A stretch of DNA of 64,000 nt, taken from contig NZ_CP060139.1 in NCBI RefSeq assembly GCF_014524565.1, positions 2,363,501 through 2,427,500 of the forward strand. The letters run 5' to 3'. Positions within the stretch are counted from its first letter, which is position 1. Each line of letters opens with the position of its first letter. The translations under genes were made by a program, and so were the position numbers. Under the pieces are notes generated by a model. That model ran no database searches. It worked only from the letters and a program-made list of their open reading frames with translations, and was not told where the DNA came from. This stretch comes from Croceimicrobium hydrocarbonivorans (lineage in GTDB: Bacteria; Bacteroidota; Bacteroidia; Flavobacteriales; Schleiferiaceae). Positions 8,996-16,758 of the stretch are shown piece after piece.

Positions 8996-10103
8996 CGAGG
9001 ACGTGTTTTACGATGTTTTCGCCTTTTTCAGACAATTCATTTTCGCGGTATCCGGTCAATACATCATGGCGTCCCATTCGCTTTAAGCCTTTGGCAGCGG
9101 CCATAACTAATTCGTATTCTTTGCCTGATACCAGGACTTCACGTAAGTGACCTGCTTCTTTGGAACCGCCTAATTCGCCCATAGCTTTGAGCACGGCAGT
9201 TTTTACCCGCAGGTTCTTGGTGAGTTCGTAAACTTCGTAGAGGTTTTCAATGCATTCGGAATAGGCCAGTTCAATGGCAGTTTCAATCGCCTTTTCTTGA
9301 ACCTTTTCATTCCGGTGGTAGAGGAGTTTGCGTAATTGCTCACGCTCGTGATATTGGTTGAGGTGGCGCATCAGGATCAGCGCAAAGATCACAACCGTAT
9401 CGTTTTTAGATTTTAACCAAGGTCCGATATGGTCAATCAATTCATATTCGAATTTGCGGGACTGATCCAAAAGTCGGATTTGCTGCCATTCGCTCATAGG
9501 CGATTCCAAATCGTTGAGGAAGCTCATGGCTTTTTTACCTCCAAGTTTTACGGCTGCATACTGGGCTTCGTTACGCACATGCATATTCTCAGCATCGGTA
9601 TACTGTAAAATCTCGAAGAGGGTTTCGCCCATGCGCATGGTGCTAAGGTCGTTAATAGCCTTGGCGCGTACATGCCATTCTCCATTGCGGAGGTTTTCGA
9701 GGGCGATTTGTTTTAAGCCGATTTCTCGGTAGAGGTTCTCGAGGCGCGTAAAGGCCTCACCACCCAGGTTACGGTGGTAGTAGAGAATCAGCTCATTAAG
9801 GATGTTCATATTCGATCTACGATAGAGAGTAGAGTCTACAATACGGTTGATCTTTTTAATGGCATCCTTAAACTGACTGGCATCCTGTTCGGTAAAGACA
9901 ATTTCCTGAATAATAGGTTCTACTTGTCTTTTAATACGGCGCTCCCGAGCTTCAATACTATTCTTGCGCGAACGTTCCCGCAGTACAATAGAGATCATAA
10001 TCGCGGCAGAGATCAAAAGAGCAATTACCAAGAAGATTACAATCTTGTACCTGGGCTCGAGCGCCAGTAAGAAGTAGTATATGTCGATCAGGAACTCGCG
10101 CAT
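8982..10103 (-). CDS. Membrane-anchored HEAT-repeat protein
   Basis: The 373-residue product has one membrane helix near the N terminus (about residues 18-40), then a basic linker rich in Arg and Lys, then an all-helical region (about 75-355). That region reads as tandem HEAT-like repeats, with alternating units such as VRAKAINDLSTM, VRNEAQYAAVKLGGKKA, VQEKAIETAIELA and VKTAVLKAMGELGGSKEA. Such repeats bind partner proteins; no enzyme motif is seen. It lies between a response regulator (2-base gap) and a polysaccharide synthase (14-base overlap), so an adaptor that couples regulator and synthase at the inner membrane is plausible but is inference. Confidence 0.87.
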   Translation of the reverse strand: MREFLIDIYYFLLALEPRYKIVIFLVIALLISAAIMISIVLRERSRKNSIEARERRIKRQVEPIIQEIVFTEQDASQFKDAIKKINRIVDSTLYRRSNMNILNELILYYHRNLGGEAFTRLENLYREIGLKQIALENLRNGEWHVRAKAINDLSTMRMGETLFEILQYTDAENMHVRNEAQYAAVKLGGKKAMSFLNDLESPMSEWQQIRLLDQSRKFEYELIDHIGPWLKSKNDTVVIFALILMRHLNQYHEREQLRKLLYHRNEKVQEKAIETAIELAYSECIENLYEVYELTKNLRVKTAVLKAMGELGGSKEAGHLREVLVSGKEYELVMAAAKGLKRMGRHDVLTGYRENELSEKGENIVKHVLDDRI

Positions 10104-10104
10104 T

Positions 10105-10482
10105 TTATTTTTTGCTGTTCTTGAGCAGCTTTTTGATACGTACAGAAAGTTCGTTCGGGCTGAATGGCTTGGTCATAAAATCATCGGCACCCAAATCGAA
10201 AGCCTTCAATACGGCAGTTTCGGAATTTAAGGAAGTGAGCATCAATACCGGTGCATCTGTACCTCTTTCTTTCAGGATCTTCACTAATTCGAAACCACTG
10301 ATGAAGGGCATCATGATATCACTAATGATAATATGGTATTCTTCACTTTCAATTTTTTGGATGGCTTTCTCACCATCTTCTGCTGTGTCTACGTCGTAGC
10401 CGTCTTTGGTTAATTTAAAGGCCAAAGCGTCCCGAATCAAAGGCTCGTCGTCTACAATCAGAATTTTTGCTTTATCACTCAT
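10105..10482 (-). CDS. Single-domain response regulator (CheY-like receiver)
   Basis: This 125-residue protein is only a receiver domain. All catalytic positions are present: acidic pair Asp11/Asp12, phosphoacceptor Asp55 within SDIMMP, Thr83, and Lys105 in TKPF. There is no DNA-binding or enzymatic output domain, so it must act through protein contact, presumably on the HEAT-repeat protein encoded 2 bases downstream. No histidine kinase is adjacent; the nearest in the window is the 7TM kinase at 57.8 kb, with no evidence that they pair. Confidence 0.95.
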   Translation of the reverse strand: MSDKAKILIVDDEPLIRDALAFKLTKDGYDVDTAEDGEKAIQKIESEEYHIIISDIMMPFISGFELVKILKERGTDAPVLMLTSLNSETAVLKAFDLGADDFMTKPFSPNELSVRIKKLLKNSKK

Positions 10483-10517
10483 GACATTTACTTAATTGGG
10501 CGGAACTTTACCGAGAT

Positions 10518-10525
10518 CAAAAGTA
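10518..10525 (-). promoter_or_regulatory. -7 promoter element for the response regulator operon
   Basis: On the minus strand this reads TACTTTTG, a match to TAnnTTTG, 36 bases upstream of the response regulator ATG. A convincing -33 TTTG was not found, so the assignment is tentative. Confidence 0.4.
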
Positions 10526-10588
10526 TCTTTAGAATTTGGGAGTGCGGCTAATATTAGACGAAAGGTCCAATTTTAAAGATATAGCGCT

Positions 10589-11341
10589 ATGCGAAATCGG
10601 GATCAAACCACCGAGAGGGTACATCAATTTTTAAAGTCGGCTCAATTTACGACATCCGACCATATAATAATATTCTCGGGTGCAGGAATGAGTGCGGAAA
10701 GCGGGATTAGCACCTTTAGAGAGAAAGGCGGGCTCTGGGAGGAGTATGCCATTGAAGAGGTGGCTACCCCGGAGGCCTGGGCACGCGATCCACATAAAGT
10801 CTTGAATTTCTATAATATGCGTCGCAAGCAATTGCTAGAGGTGAGCCCCAATGAAGGACATCGAGCCATTGCAGAATTGCAAAGGAAATTCAACTTGCGG
10901 GTCATTACTCAGAATGTTGACGATTTACATGAGCGGGCTGGCACTTCAGATGTCTTGCATTTGCATGGAGAGTTGCGGAAGGCGCGTAGCACGGCAGATG
11001 ATACTAAAGTATATCCTATAGATGGCTGGGCTCTGAATTGGGGAGATCAATGCGAATTGGGTTCGCAATTACGACCGCATGTAGTGTGGTTTGGTGAAAT
11101 GGTGCCGGCCATGGATGAGGCGGTGGATTATTTAGCAGATTGCAGATTGATGATTGTGATTGGCAGTTCATTGCAGGTGTATCCGGCGGCTTCTTTGGTG
11201 CAGAGGATTGAAGCCTCTTGTCCTTTGATTGTAATTGATCCGCATCCGGTTCAAACCTATGGCACTGGCCCCTTGCTGCATCTCGAAAGTGGAGCATCTG
11301 AAGGTATGAACTTGATACAGTCTGTTTTAAAGTCTTTTTAG
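10589..11341 (+). CDS. cobB: Sir2-family NAD-dependent protein deacylase, zinc site degenerate
   Basis: The protein has 250 residues with Rossmann-fold Sir2 motifs: FSGAGMSAESGISTFR (29-44), TQNVDDLHERAG, the catalytic His in LHLHGEL, and RPHVVWFGEMVP. Tyr75 and Arg78 match the Tyr-x-x-Arg pair that lets class III sirtuins such as E. coli CobB and SIRT5 accept succinyl or malonyl lysine. The four Cys that bind structural zinc in most sirtuins are missing: between the catalytic His and RPHVVWF only one Cys (in GDQCELGS) remains. I have seen this zinc-poor form as common in Bacteroidota. It is a single gene, transcribed away from the response regulator operon. Confidence 0.93.
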   Translation: MRNRDQTTERVHQFLKSAQFTTSDHIIIFSGAGMSAESGISTFREKGGLWEEYAIEEVATPEAWARDPHKVLNFYNMRRKQLLEVSPNEGHRAIAELQRKFNLRVITQNVDDLHERAGTSDVLHLHGELRKARSTADDTKVYPIDGWALNWGDQCELGSQLRPHVVWFGEMVPAMDEAVDYLADCRLMIVIGSSLQVYPAASLVQRIEASCPLIVIDPHPVQTYGTGPLLHLESGASEGMNLIQSVLKSF

Positions 11342-11365
11342 AAAGGAATTTAAGTGTAATAATTG

Positions 11366-11373
11366 TATATTTG
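11366..11373 (+). promoter_or_regulatory. -7 promoter element for rimP-nusA-infB
   Basis: TATATTTG followed by CGG matches the Bacteroidota TAnnTTTG element. The predicted start site near 11380 falls just upstream of the leader hairpin at 11385-11404. The -33 region is T-rich but lacks a clean TTTG. Confidence 0.5.
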
Positions 11374-11384
11374 CGGCCACTTTT

Positions 11385-11404
11385 GAGGGGACGCGTGTCC
11401 CCTC
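11385..11404 (+). promoter_or_regulatory. Leader stem-loop upstream of rimP
   Basis: The perfect 8-base stem GAGGGGAC/GTCCCCTC closes a GCGT loop and is followed by TTTTATT. It begins about 5 bases after the predicted transcription start and ends 14 bases before the rimP ATG. The form resembles a short intrinsic terminator or a 5' stabilising hairpin, and could regulate the operon. Confidence 0.55.
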
Positions 11405-11418
11405 TTTTATTAGGCTAC

Positions 11419-11886
11419 ATGATCGATTCGCAAAAAGTACGTGCACTTTTAGAGGCTGGTTTGGAAGAACAGCAGGCCTTTTTAGTGGATTTTCAGATTG
11501 CTGCCGGCAACATTATTCAGGTTACGGTAGACAAGATGGAAGGCATTAATTTAGAAGGGATAACGGCTATTTCGCGCGCCATTGAGCATAATCTCGACCG
11601 TGAGCAGGAGGACTTTGAATTGCAAGTTAGTTCACCCGGAGTGGGTAGTCCTTTGCAGGTTAAAGAGCAGTATGTTCAAAATATTGGTCGCGACTTAAAA
11701 GTAAAGACCAAAGACGGCGAAAAATTTAAGGGCGAATTGGTAGATTTCAGTGAGGGAATTTTAACCCTCGAATGGAGTGAAAGAGAGCCTAAAGAAGTGG
11801 GTAAAGGAAAAGTAACGGTTAAAAAAGACGTGAAACTAAACCTGCAGGATATTGATGAAGCGCGGGTTCAAGTCAGGTTCAATTAA
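11419..11886 (+). CDS. rimP: Ribosome maturation factor RimP
   Basis: RimP helps assemble the 30S subunit. The frame opens at 11371, but that would put the start inside the promoter and hairpin, so I choose the ATG at 11419 (155 residues). Family features are the N-terminal domain with GITAISRAIEHNLDREQEDFELQVSSPGVGSPL and the Sm-like C-terminal domain beginning near GRDLKVKTKDGEKFKGEL. It is the first gene of rimP-nusA-infB, an order conserved across bacteria. Confidence 0.93.
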   Translation: MIDSQKVRALLEAGLEEQQAFLVDFQIAAGNIIQVTVDKMEGINLEGITAISRAIEHNLDREQEDFELQVSSPGVGSPLQVKEQYVQNIGRDLKVKTKDGEKFKGELVDFSEGILTLEWSEREPKEVGKGKVTVKKDVKLNLQDIDEARVQVRFN

Positions 11887-11900
11887 GCATAAAGGCTATT

Positions 11901-13136
11901 ATGGAAAATCAGGCTATCATTGAAAGTTTTGCCGAATTTAAAGATGAAAAGAATATCGATCGGGTTACCCTGATGGCTATTCTTGAAGATGCTTTGCGTA
12001 ACCAATTGCGCAAGAAATACGGCAGTGACGATAACTTTGATATCATTGTGAACCCCGACAAGGGGGACCTGGAAATTTGGCGTAATCGTATGATTGTGGC
12101 CGACGGTGAAGTAGAGGACGAGAACACAGAGATCGCCCTTTCGGAAGCCGTGAAGATCGAGCCCGACTTTGAAGTGGGTGAAGAGGCTTCAGAAGAATTA
12201 AAATTGATTGATCAAGGTCGCCGTTTCGTGTTGGCCTTCCGTCAGAACCTGGTGCAAAAAATCCAGGAGCACGACAATAGCATTATTTATAAGAAATATA
12301 AAGATCTGGAAGGTGAGATCCTTACGGGAGAGGTACACCATGTGCGTCCTCGTGCGGTAATCATTTATGATGATGATCAGAATGAACTGATCTTACCTAA
12401 GGATCAACAAATTCCACGTGATTTCTTCCGCAAGGGAGATACCATTCGTGCGGTAGTGCGCGATGTAGATTTACGTGGAACCAAGCCAGTGGTTATTCTT
12501 TCTCGTACGGATGAGCGTTTCTTGGAAAAACTCTTCGAGCAAGAAATTCCTGAGGTGTTCGACGGATTAATTACCGTGAAAAAGGTAGTTCGCGAGCCAG
12601 GTGAAAAGGCAAAAGTTGCGGTGGAGTCTTACGATGATCGTATTGACCCAGTGGGTGCCTGTGTAGGTATGAAAGGAAGTCGTATTCATGGCATTGTTCG
12701 TGAGCTCGGCAATGAGAATATCGACGTAATCAACTACACCAATAATGATCAACTGTTGATCCAAAGAGCTTTGAGCCCTGCGAAGATTAGCAGCATTGTA
12801 TTGGATGAGACCAATAAGCGTGCAGATGTTTACTTAAAGCCGGATCAAGTATCCTTGGCGATTGGTAAGCGCGGGCTTAATATTAAATTAGCCGGACAAT
12901 TGACCGGTTATGAAATCGATGTGTACCGCGATGTTGATGAGGATGAGGACGTAGAATTAACTGAGTTCTCTGACGAAATCGAAAGCTGGGTTATCGATGC
13001 CTTTAAATCAATTGGTTGTGATACCGCGAAAAGCGTATTGGAGCTGTCAGTAGATGAGTTACTTTCGCGGACCGACCTGGAAGAAGAAACCATTGAGGAC
13101 GTACGCAGTATATTGCGTGCCGAATTTGAAGAATAA
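11901..13136 (+). CDS. nusA: Transcription termination/antitermination factor NusA
   Basis: The 411-residue protein has the NusA order: N-terminal RNA polymerase-binding domain (residues 1-130), S1 domain (about 135-200, beginning EGEILTGEVHHV), and two KH domains (about 230-345) with VGMKGSRIHGIVRELGNENIDVI and IGKRGLNIKLAGQLTGYEIDV. An acidic C-terminal segment of about 60 residues with helix-hairpin-like sequence follows, and there are no duplicated AR repeats as in E. coli. It lies 14 bases after rimP and 14 before infB. Confidence 0.96.
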   Translation: MENQAIIESFAEFKDEKNIDRVTLMAILEDALRNQLRKKYGSDDNFDIIVNPDKGDLEIWRNRMIVADGEVEDENTEIALSEAVKIEPDFEVGEEASEELKLIDQGRRFVLAFRQNLVQKIQEHDNSIIYKKYKDLEGEILTGEVHHVRPRAVIIYDDDQNELILPKDQQIPRDFFRKGDTIRAVVRDVDLRGTKPVVILSRTDERFLEKLFEQEIPEVFDGLITVKKVVREPGEKAKVAVESYDDRIDPVGACVGMKGSRIHGIVRELGNENIDVINYTNNDQLLIQRALSPAKISSIVLDETNKRADVYLKPDQVSLAIGKRGLNIKLAGQLTGYEIDVYRDVDEDEDVELTEFSDEIESWVIDAFKSIGCDTAKSVLELSVDELLSRTDLEEETIEDVRSILRAEFEE

Positions 13137-13150
13137 TTTAAATCAATTTC

Positions 13151-16141
13151 ATGACTGAAAAGTCGCTACGACTTAGTCAATTAGCTAAAGAGTGCAATAT
13201 CGGAGTTAGCACTGTATCTGAATATCTCGAGGAACTTGGGATAGAGGAGAAGTTGCGTCCCAATACCAAGGTTTCTGGTGATTATATCCAGAAGGTATTG
13301 GAGAAGTTTGCTCCCGATAAAGCCAAGAAGGAAGCCTCAGAGGAGGTAGTGCGTCAAAAGCAACAGGAAAAAGAAGCCATGTTGCGCGAGCGGGAAGACA
13401 GCAAGCCAGAAGGCAAGCGTGAGCCCGAAAGCATTGAGCGCCCTACTTTGAGTGGTCCTAAAATGGTAGGTAAGATCGATCTTGATAAGGCCGGTAAACC
13501 TGCTCCAGCTGAGGAAAAAGAAGTGGAGAAGGCCGAGCCTGCTCCCGAAGTTAAAGCCGAGGAAGCTCCTGCACCGAAGGAAGAGCCCACTGCTGAGAAA
13601 GTAGAGGAGGCACCGATTAAGGAAGAAGCTCCAAAGGCTGAAGAAGCGCCTAAGCAAGAGGAAGCTCAAGCTCCCGAACCTAAGGTTGAAGCGCCCAAGC
13701 AAGAGGAGAAAGCTGCTCCTGAAGCCAAAGAAGAAGCTCCTAAAGAAGAGCCTCCGGTGGAAAGTCCTGCCCCTGCAGCAGAGGCTCCTAAGGAAGTGAA
13801 GGAAGTTAAGGAAGAGCCTAAGGAAGGAAAACCGGTGGCTGAAACTCCTACTCCAGAGAAGAAAGAAGAAGCTCCCAAAGAAGAAGTCAAAGCCGAGGCT
13901 CCTAAAGAGGAGAAGGTGGAAGCTAAAGCTGAAGAGAAGAAGGAAGAGGAGAAAAAGGCTTCTGAAGGTTCTTCGGATACCATCAAAACTAAGTACGAAA
14001 AGCTCAGTGGGCCTAAGTTTACTGGTGAAAAGGTAGACCTCTCTAAATTTGAGAAAAAGCCTAAGAAGAAAGTAGCTTCTAGTACTGACAATAAGGACGA
14101 TCTGAAGAAAAAGCGGAAACGCAAACGGATCAGTACCGACACGAATACTAATTCCAATAATCAGCAAGGTAACCGTCGCGATAATTCTAACAATAATCGC
14201 CGTGGTCGTGGTCGTAAGCCCGAGCCTAAACAAGAACTGACGGAGGAGGAAGTACAAAAGCAAATTAAAGAGACCCTGGAGAAATTAACCGGTGGTGGTC
14301 GAAAAAATAAAGGTGCCAAACTGCGTCGTGAGAAACGTCAAGAACGTCGTGAGCAAGATGCTCTGAACGAAGCAATGCAGCAGGAGGAAGATTTGGTATT
14401 AAAGGTTACCGAATTTGTTACCGTGAGTGAGTTAGCTACCATGATGAATGTAGCGCCTACTCAAGTAATTTCTTCTTGTATGTCGCTAGGTATGATGGTA
14501 ACCCTAAACCAGCGTTTGGATGCCGAAACTCTAACCATTGTTGCCGAAGAATTCGGTTATCAGGTAGAGTTTGTGGATAGTGAAGTGTCGGATGCCATTA
14601 TTGAGGAGGAAGACAAAGAAGAAGATTTGAAACCACGGGCTCCGATTGTAACCGTAATGGGACACGTTGACCATGGTAAAACTTCATTGCTTGACTACGT
14701 TCGTAAAGCCAATGTAATTGCCGGTGAGAGTGGGGGTATTACCCAGCACATTGGAGCTTACTCGGTAGAATTGGAAAGTGGTCAGCATATTACCTTCCTT
14801 GATACTCCGGGTCACGAGGCCTTTACCGCCATGCGTGCCAGGGGTGCGAAAATTACCGACGTTGCGATTATCGTAATTGCGGCGGATGATGCGGTAATGC
14901 CTCAAACCAAGGAAGCTATTTCTCACGCCCAGGCGGCAGGAGTTCCAATCGTATTTGCCATTAACAAGGTAGATCGCCCGACTGCGAACCCCGAGAAAAT
15001 TAAGGAGCAATTAGCCTCTATGAACCTCCTGGTTGAAGACTGGGGTGGTAAGATTCAATCCCATGATATTTCGGCTAAAACCGGTTTGGGCGTGAATGAA
15101 TTACTAGAGAAGGTATTGCTCGAATCCGAATTATTAGATCTCAAAGCTAATCCCGATCGTCGCAGTAGCGGTGCCGTAATTGAAGCCTCTCTGGATAAGG
15201 GTCGTGGTTACTTAGCTACCATTCTGGTACAAAATGGTACCCTGCGTGTAGGGGATTATGTACTGGCTGGCCAGTATAGCGGTAAGGTAAAGGCAATGCT
15301 CGATGAGCGTGGTCATCGTTTGAAAGAAGCAGGTCCTGCTCGTCCGGTAAACATCCTCGGTCTGGATGGTGCTCCTCAGGCGGGTGACGGATTTGTGGTA
15401 ATGGAAGACGAACGCGAAGCCAAGAACATCGCGGCCAAGCGTACCCAATTACAGCGCGAGCAAAGTGCCCGTACTCAGAAGAACCTTACTCTGGAAGAAA
15501 TTGGTCGTCGTTTGGCGGTGGGTGACTTCCAGGAATTGAACGTGATCGTGAAAGGTGACGTGGATGGTTCGATCGAGGCCTTAAGTGATTCTTTACAGAA
15601 ATTGTCGACCGAAGAAATCCAGGTGAATATTATTCACAAGGCGGTAGGTCAGATTTCAGAAAGCGATATCCTTTTAGCCGCTGCATCCGATGCAATTATC
15701 GTTGGCTTCCAGGTGCGTCCTTCTGCTAATGCACGTAAGTTAGCAGAGAAAGAAAGTGTAGATGTACGCTTGTACTCCATCATTTACGATGCGATCAATG
15801 AGATTCGCGATGCGATGGAAGGTATGCTTTCTCCAGATGTTAAGGAAGAAGTGGTATGTAATGTGGAAATCCGCGAAACCTTCAAGATTTCCAAAGTGGG
15901 TACTATTGCGGGATGTTATGTTCTGGATGGAACTATCACCAGAAACACCAATGTGCGTATTATCCGCGATGGTGTAGTAGTATACACCGGCGAACTGGCT
16001 TCATTGAAACGTTATAAAGACGACGTGAAGGAAGTGAAGAAAGGCTTCGAATGTGGATTGAATATCAAGAACTACAACGATATCAAAGTTGGCGATATCA
16101 TTGAAGGTTACGAAGAGGTAGAGGTGAAGAAGACCCTCTAA
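13151..16141 (+). CDS. infB: Translation initiation factor IF-2
   Basis: IF-2 is the GTPase that places fMet-tRNA on the 30S subunit. The 996-residue protein has an N-terminal IF2_N helix-turn-helix (residues 4-30), then a very long low-complexity stretch rich in Glu, Lys, Pro and Ala (about 60-290), and a basic region. A second IF2_N domain (about 417-460) precedes the G domain from about residue 497, with [20 protein letters not shown] and NKVD. Domains II, III and C-terminal IF2 domains complete it. The Glu/Lys/Pro linker is typical of Bacteroidota IF-2 and creates long artefactual reading frames on the other strand. Confidence 0.97.
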   Translation: MTEKSLRLSQLAKECNIGVSTVSEYLEELGIEEKLRPNTKVSGDYIQKVLEKFAPDKAKKEASEEVVRQKQQEKEAMLREREDSKPEGKREPESIERPTLSGPKMVGKIDLDKAGKPAPAEEKEVEKAEPAPEVKAEEAPAPKEEPTAEKVEEAPIKEEAPKAEEAPKQEEAQAPEPKVEAPKQEEKAAPEAKEEAPKEEPPVESPAPAAEAPKEVKEVKEEPKEGKPVAETPTPEKKEEAPKEEVKAEAPKEEKVEAKAEEKKEEEKKASEGSSDTIKTKYEKLSGPKFTGEKVDLSKFEKKPKKKVASSTDNKDDLKKKRKRKRISTDTNTNSNNQQGNRRDNSNNNRRGRGRKPEPKQELTEEEVQKQIKETLEKLTGGGRKNKGAKLRREKRQERREQDALNEAMQQEEDLVLKVTEFVTVSELATMMNVAPTQVISSCMSLGMMVTLNQRLDAETLTIVAEEFGYQVEFVDSEVSDAIIEEEDKEEDLKPRAPIVTVMGHVDHGKTSLLDYVRKANVIAGESGGITQHIGAYSVELESGQHITFLDTPGHEAFTAMRARGAKITDVAIIVIAADDAVMPQTKEAISHAQAAGVPIVFAINKVDRPTANPEKIKEQLASMNLLVEDWGGKIQSHDISAKTGLGVNELLEKVLLESELLDLKANPDRRSSGAVIEASLDKGRGYLATILVQNGTLRVGDYVLAGQYSGKVKAMLDERGHRLKEAGPARPVNILGLDGAPQAGDGFVVMEDEREAKNIAAKRTQLQREQSARTQKNLTLEEIGRRLAVGDFQELNVIVKGDVDGSIEALSDSLQKLSTEEIQVNIIHKAVGQISESDILLAAASDAIIVGFQVRPSANARKLAEKESVDVRLYSIIYDAINEIRDAMEGMLSPDVKEEVVCNVEIRETFKISKVGTIAGCYVLDGTITRNTNVRIIRDGVVVYTGELASLKRYKDDVKEVKKGFECGLNIKNYNDIKVGDIIEGYEEVEVKKTL

Positions 16142-16166
16142 GTCTACAGACCTATAGTATAGCAAA

Positions 16167-16198
16167 GCCGTCTCGGTTCTACCGGGGCGGCTTTTTTG
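16167..16198 (+). terminator. Intrinsic terminator of the rimP-nusA-infB operon
   Basis: The 10-base stem GCCGTCTCGG/CCGGGGCGGC (two G-U pairs, loop TTCTA) is followed by six T. It lies 26 bases after the infB stop. Confidence 0.85.
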
Positions 16199-16288
16199 TT
16201 GATCCTAATTTTTAGTAGGTTTCAAATACAAGTTTTTGTTTGCTAAGGCTTTGCTGTTTTACATTCAGGTGTTGAACCAGTCAAACCC

Positions 16289-16666
16289 ATGGAACGCCTA
16301 AGCTTTTTTTGCGATGAGAGCAAAGGGATTCTTACGCCTCATCAAATCGAGTTTTGCCGAAAACTCCATCTGATTATGAACTCTTTTCATAGCGATGCAG
16401 ATTTCAATGCCGGCAAGCTCGCCGAATACCTTGAGCTTAGCCGGCGTCAGCTATATCGTGAAATGGATAGGATTGGTCATACTCCCGCTCCCTACATCCG
16501 CGAATTCAGAATGGAAAAAGCAAAAGAGTACATTGATAGTAGCACGGTACGCCGGGTTAAAGAGTTAGCCTATCGAGTAGGCTATAAAAGCGCAGAAACC
16601 TTTAGCGATCATTTTTATCAGCATTTCCAAATTCGCCCTTCAGAGCTGCTTCGAGAAGTGGCATAG
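16289..16666 (+). CDS. AraC-type helix-turn-helix regulator, DNA-binding domain only
   Basis: The 125-residue protein is nearly all AraC DNA-binding domain: the first HTH around LAEYLELSRRQLYREMDRI and the second around VKELAYRVGYKSAETFSDHF, ending with the IRPSELL signature. About 30 residues precede it, so there is no ligand-binding or membrane sensor domain. It lies 92 bases upstream of, and in the same direction as, the giant adhesin-like gene, which makes that gene a possible target, by position only. Confidence 0.88.
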   Translation: MERLSFFCDESKGILTPHQIEFCRKLHLIMNSFHSDADFNAGKLAEYLELSRRQLYREMDRIGHTPAPYIREFRMEKAKEYIDSSTVRRVKELAYRVGYKSAETFSDHFYQHFQIRPSELLREVA

Positions 16667-16758
16667 TGTCTCAAAAAGTAGGGCTTGTTGTCACAAAATC
16701 AGGGCTTAAAGGCTGGGCGGGCTTCGTAGCTTGGAGGTTCATCTAAAAACCCCCATTT

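Noticed and set aside
13337-14263. Long minus-strand open frame of 308 residues opposite infB, with a further one at 13666-14157
   Set aside because: These mirror the Glu/Lys/Pro-rich linker codons of IF-2; the products are Phe/Leu/Arg- or Ser-rich low complexity and have no family features.
16667-16758. Short repeats of AGGGCTT upstream of the giant adhesin gene as an operator site
   Set aside because: The copies are only seven bases and imperfectly spaced; nothing supports AraC binding here beyond position.
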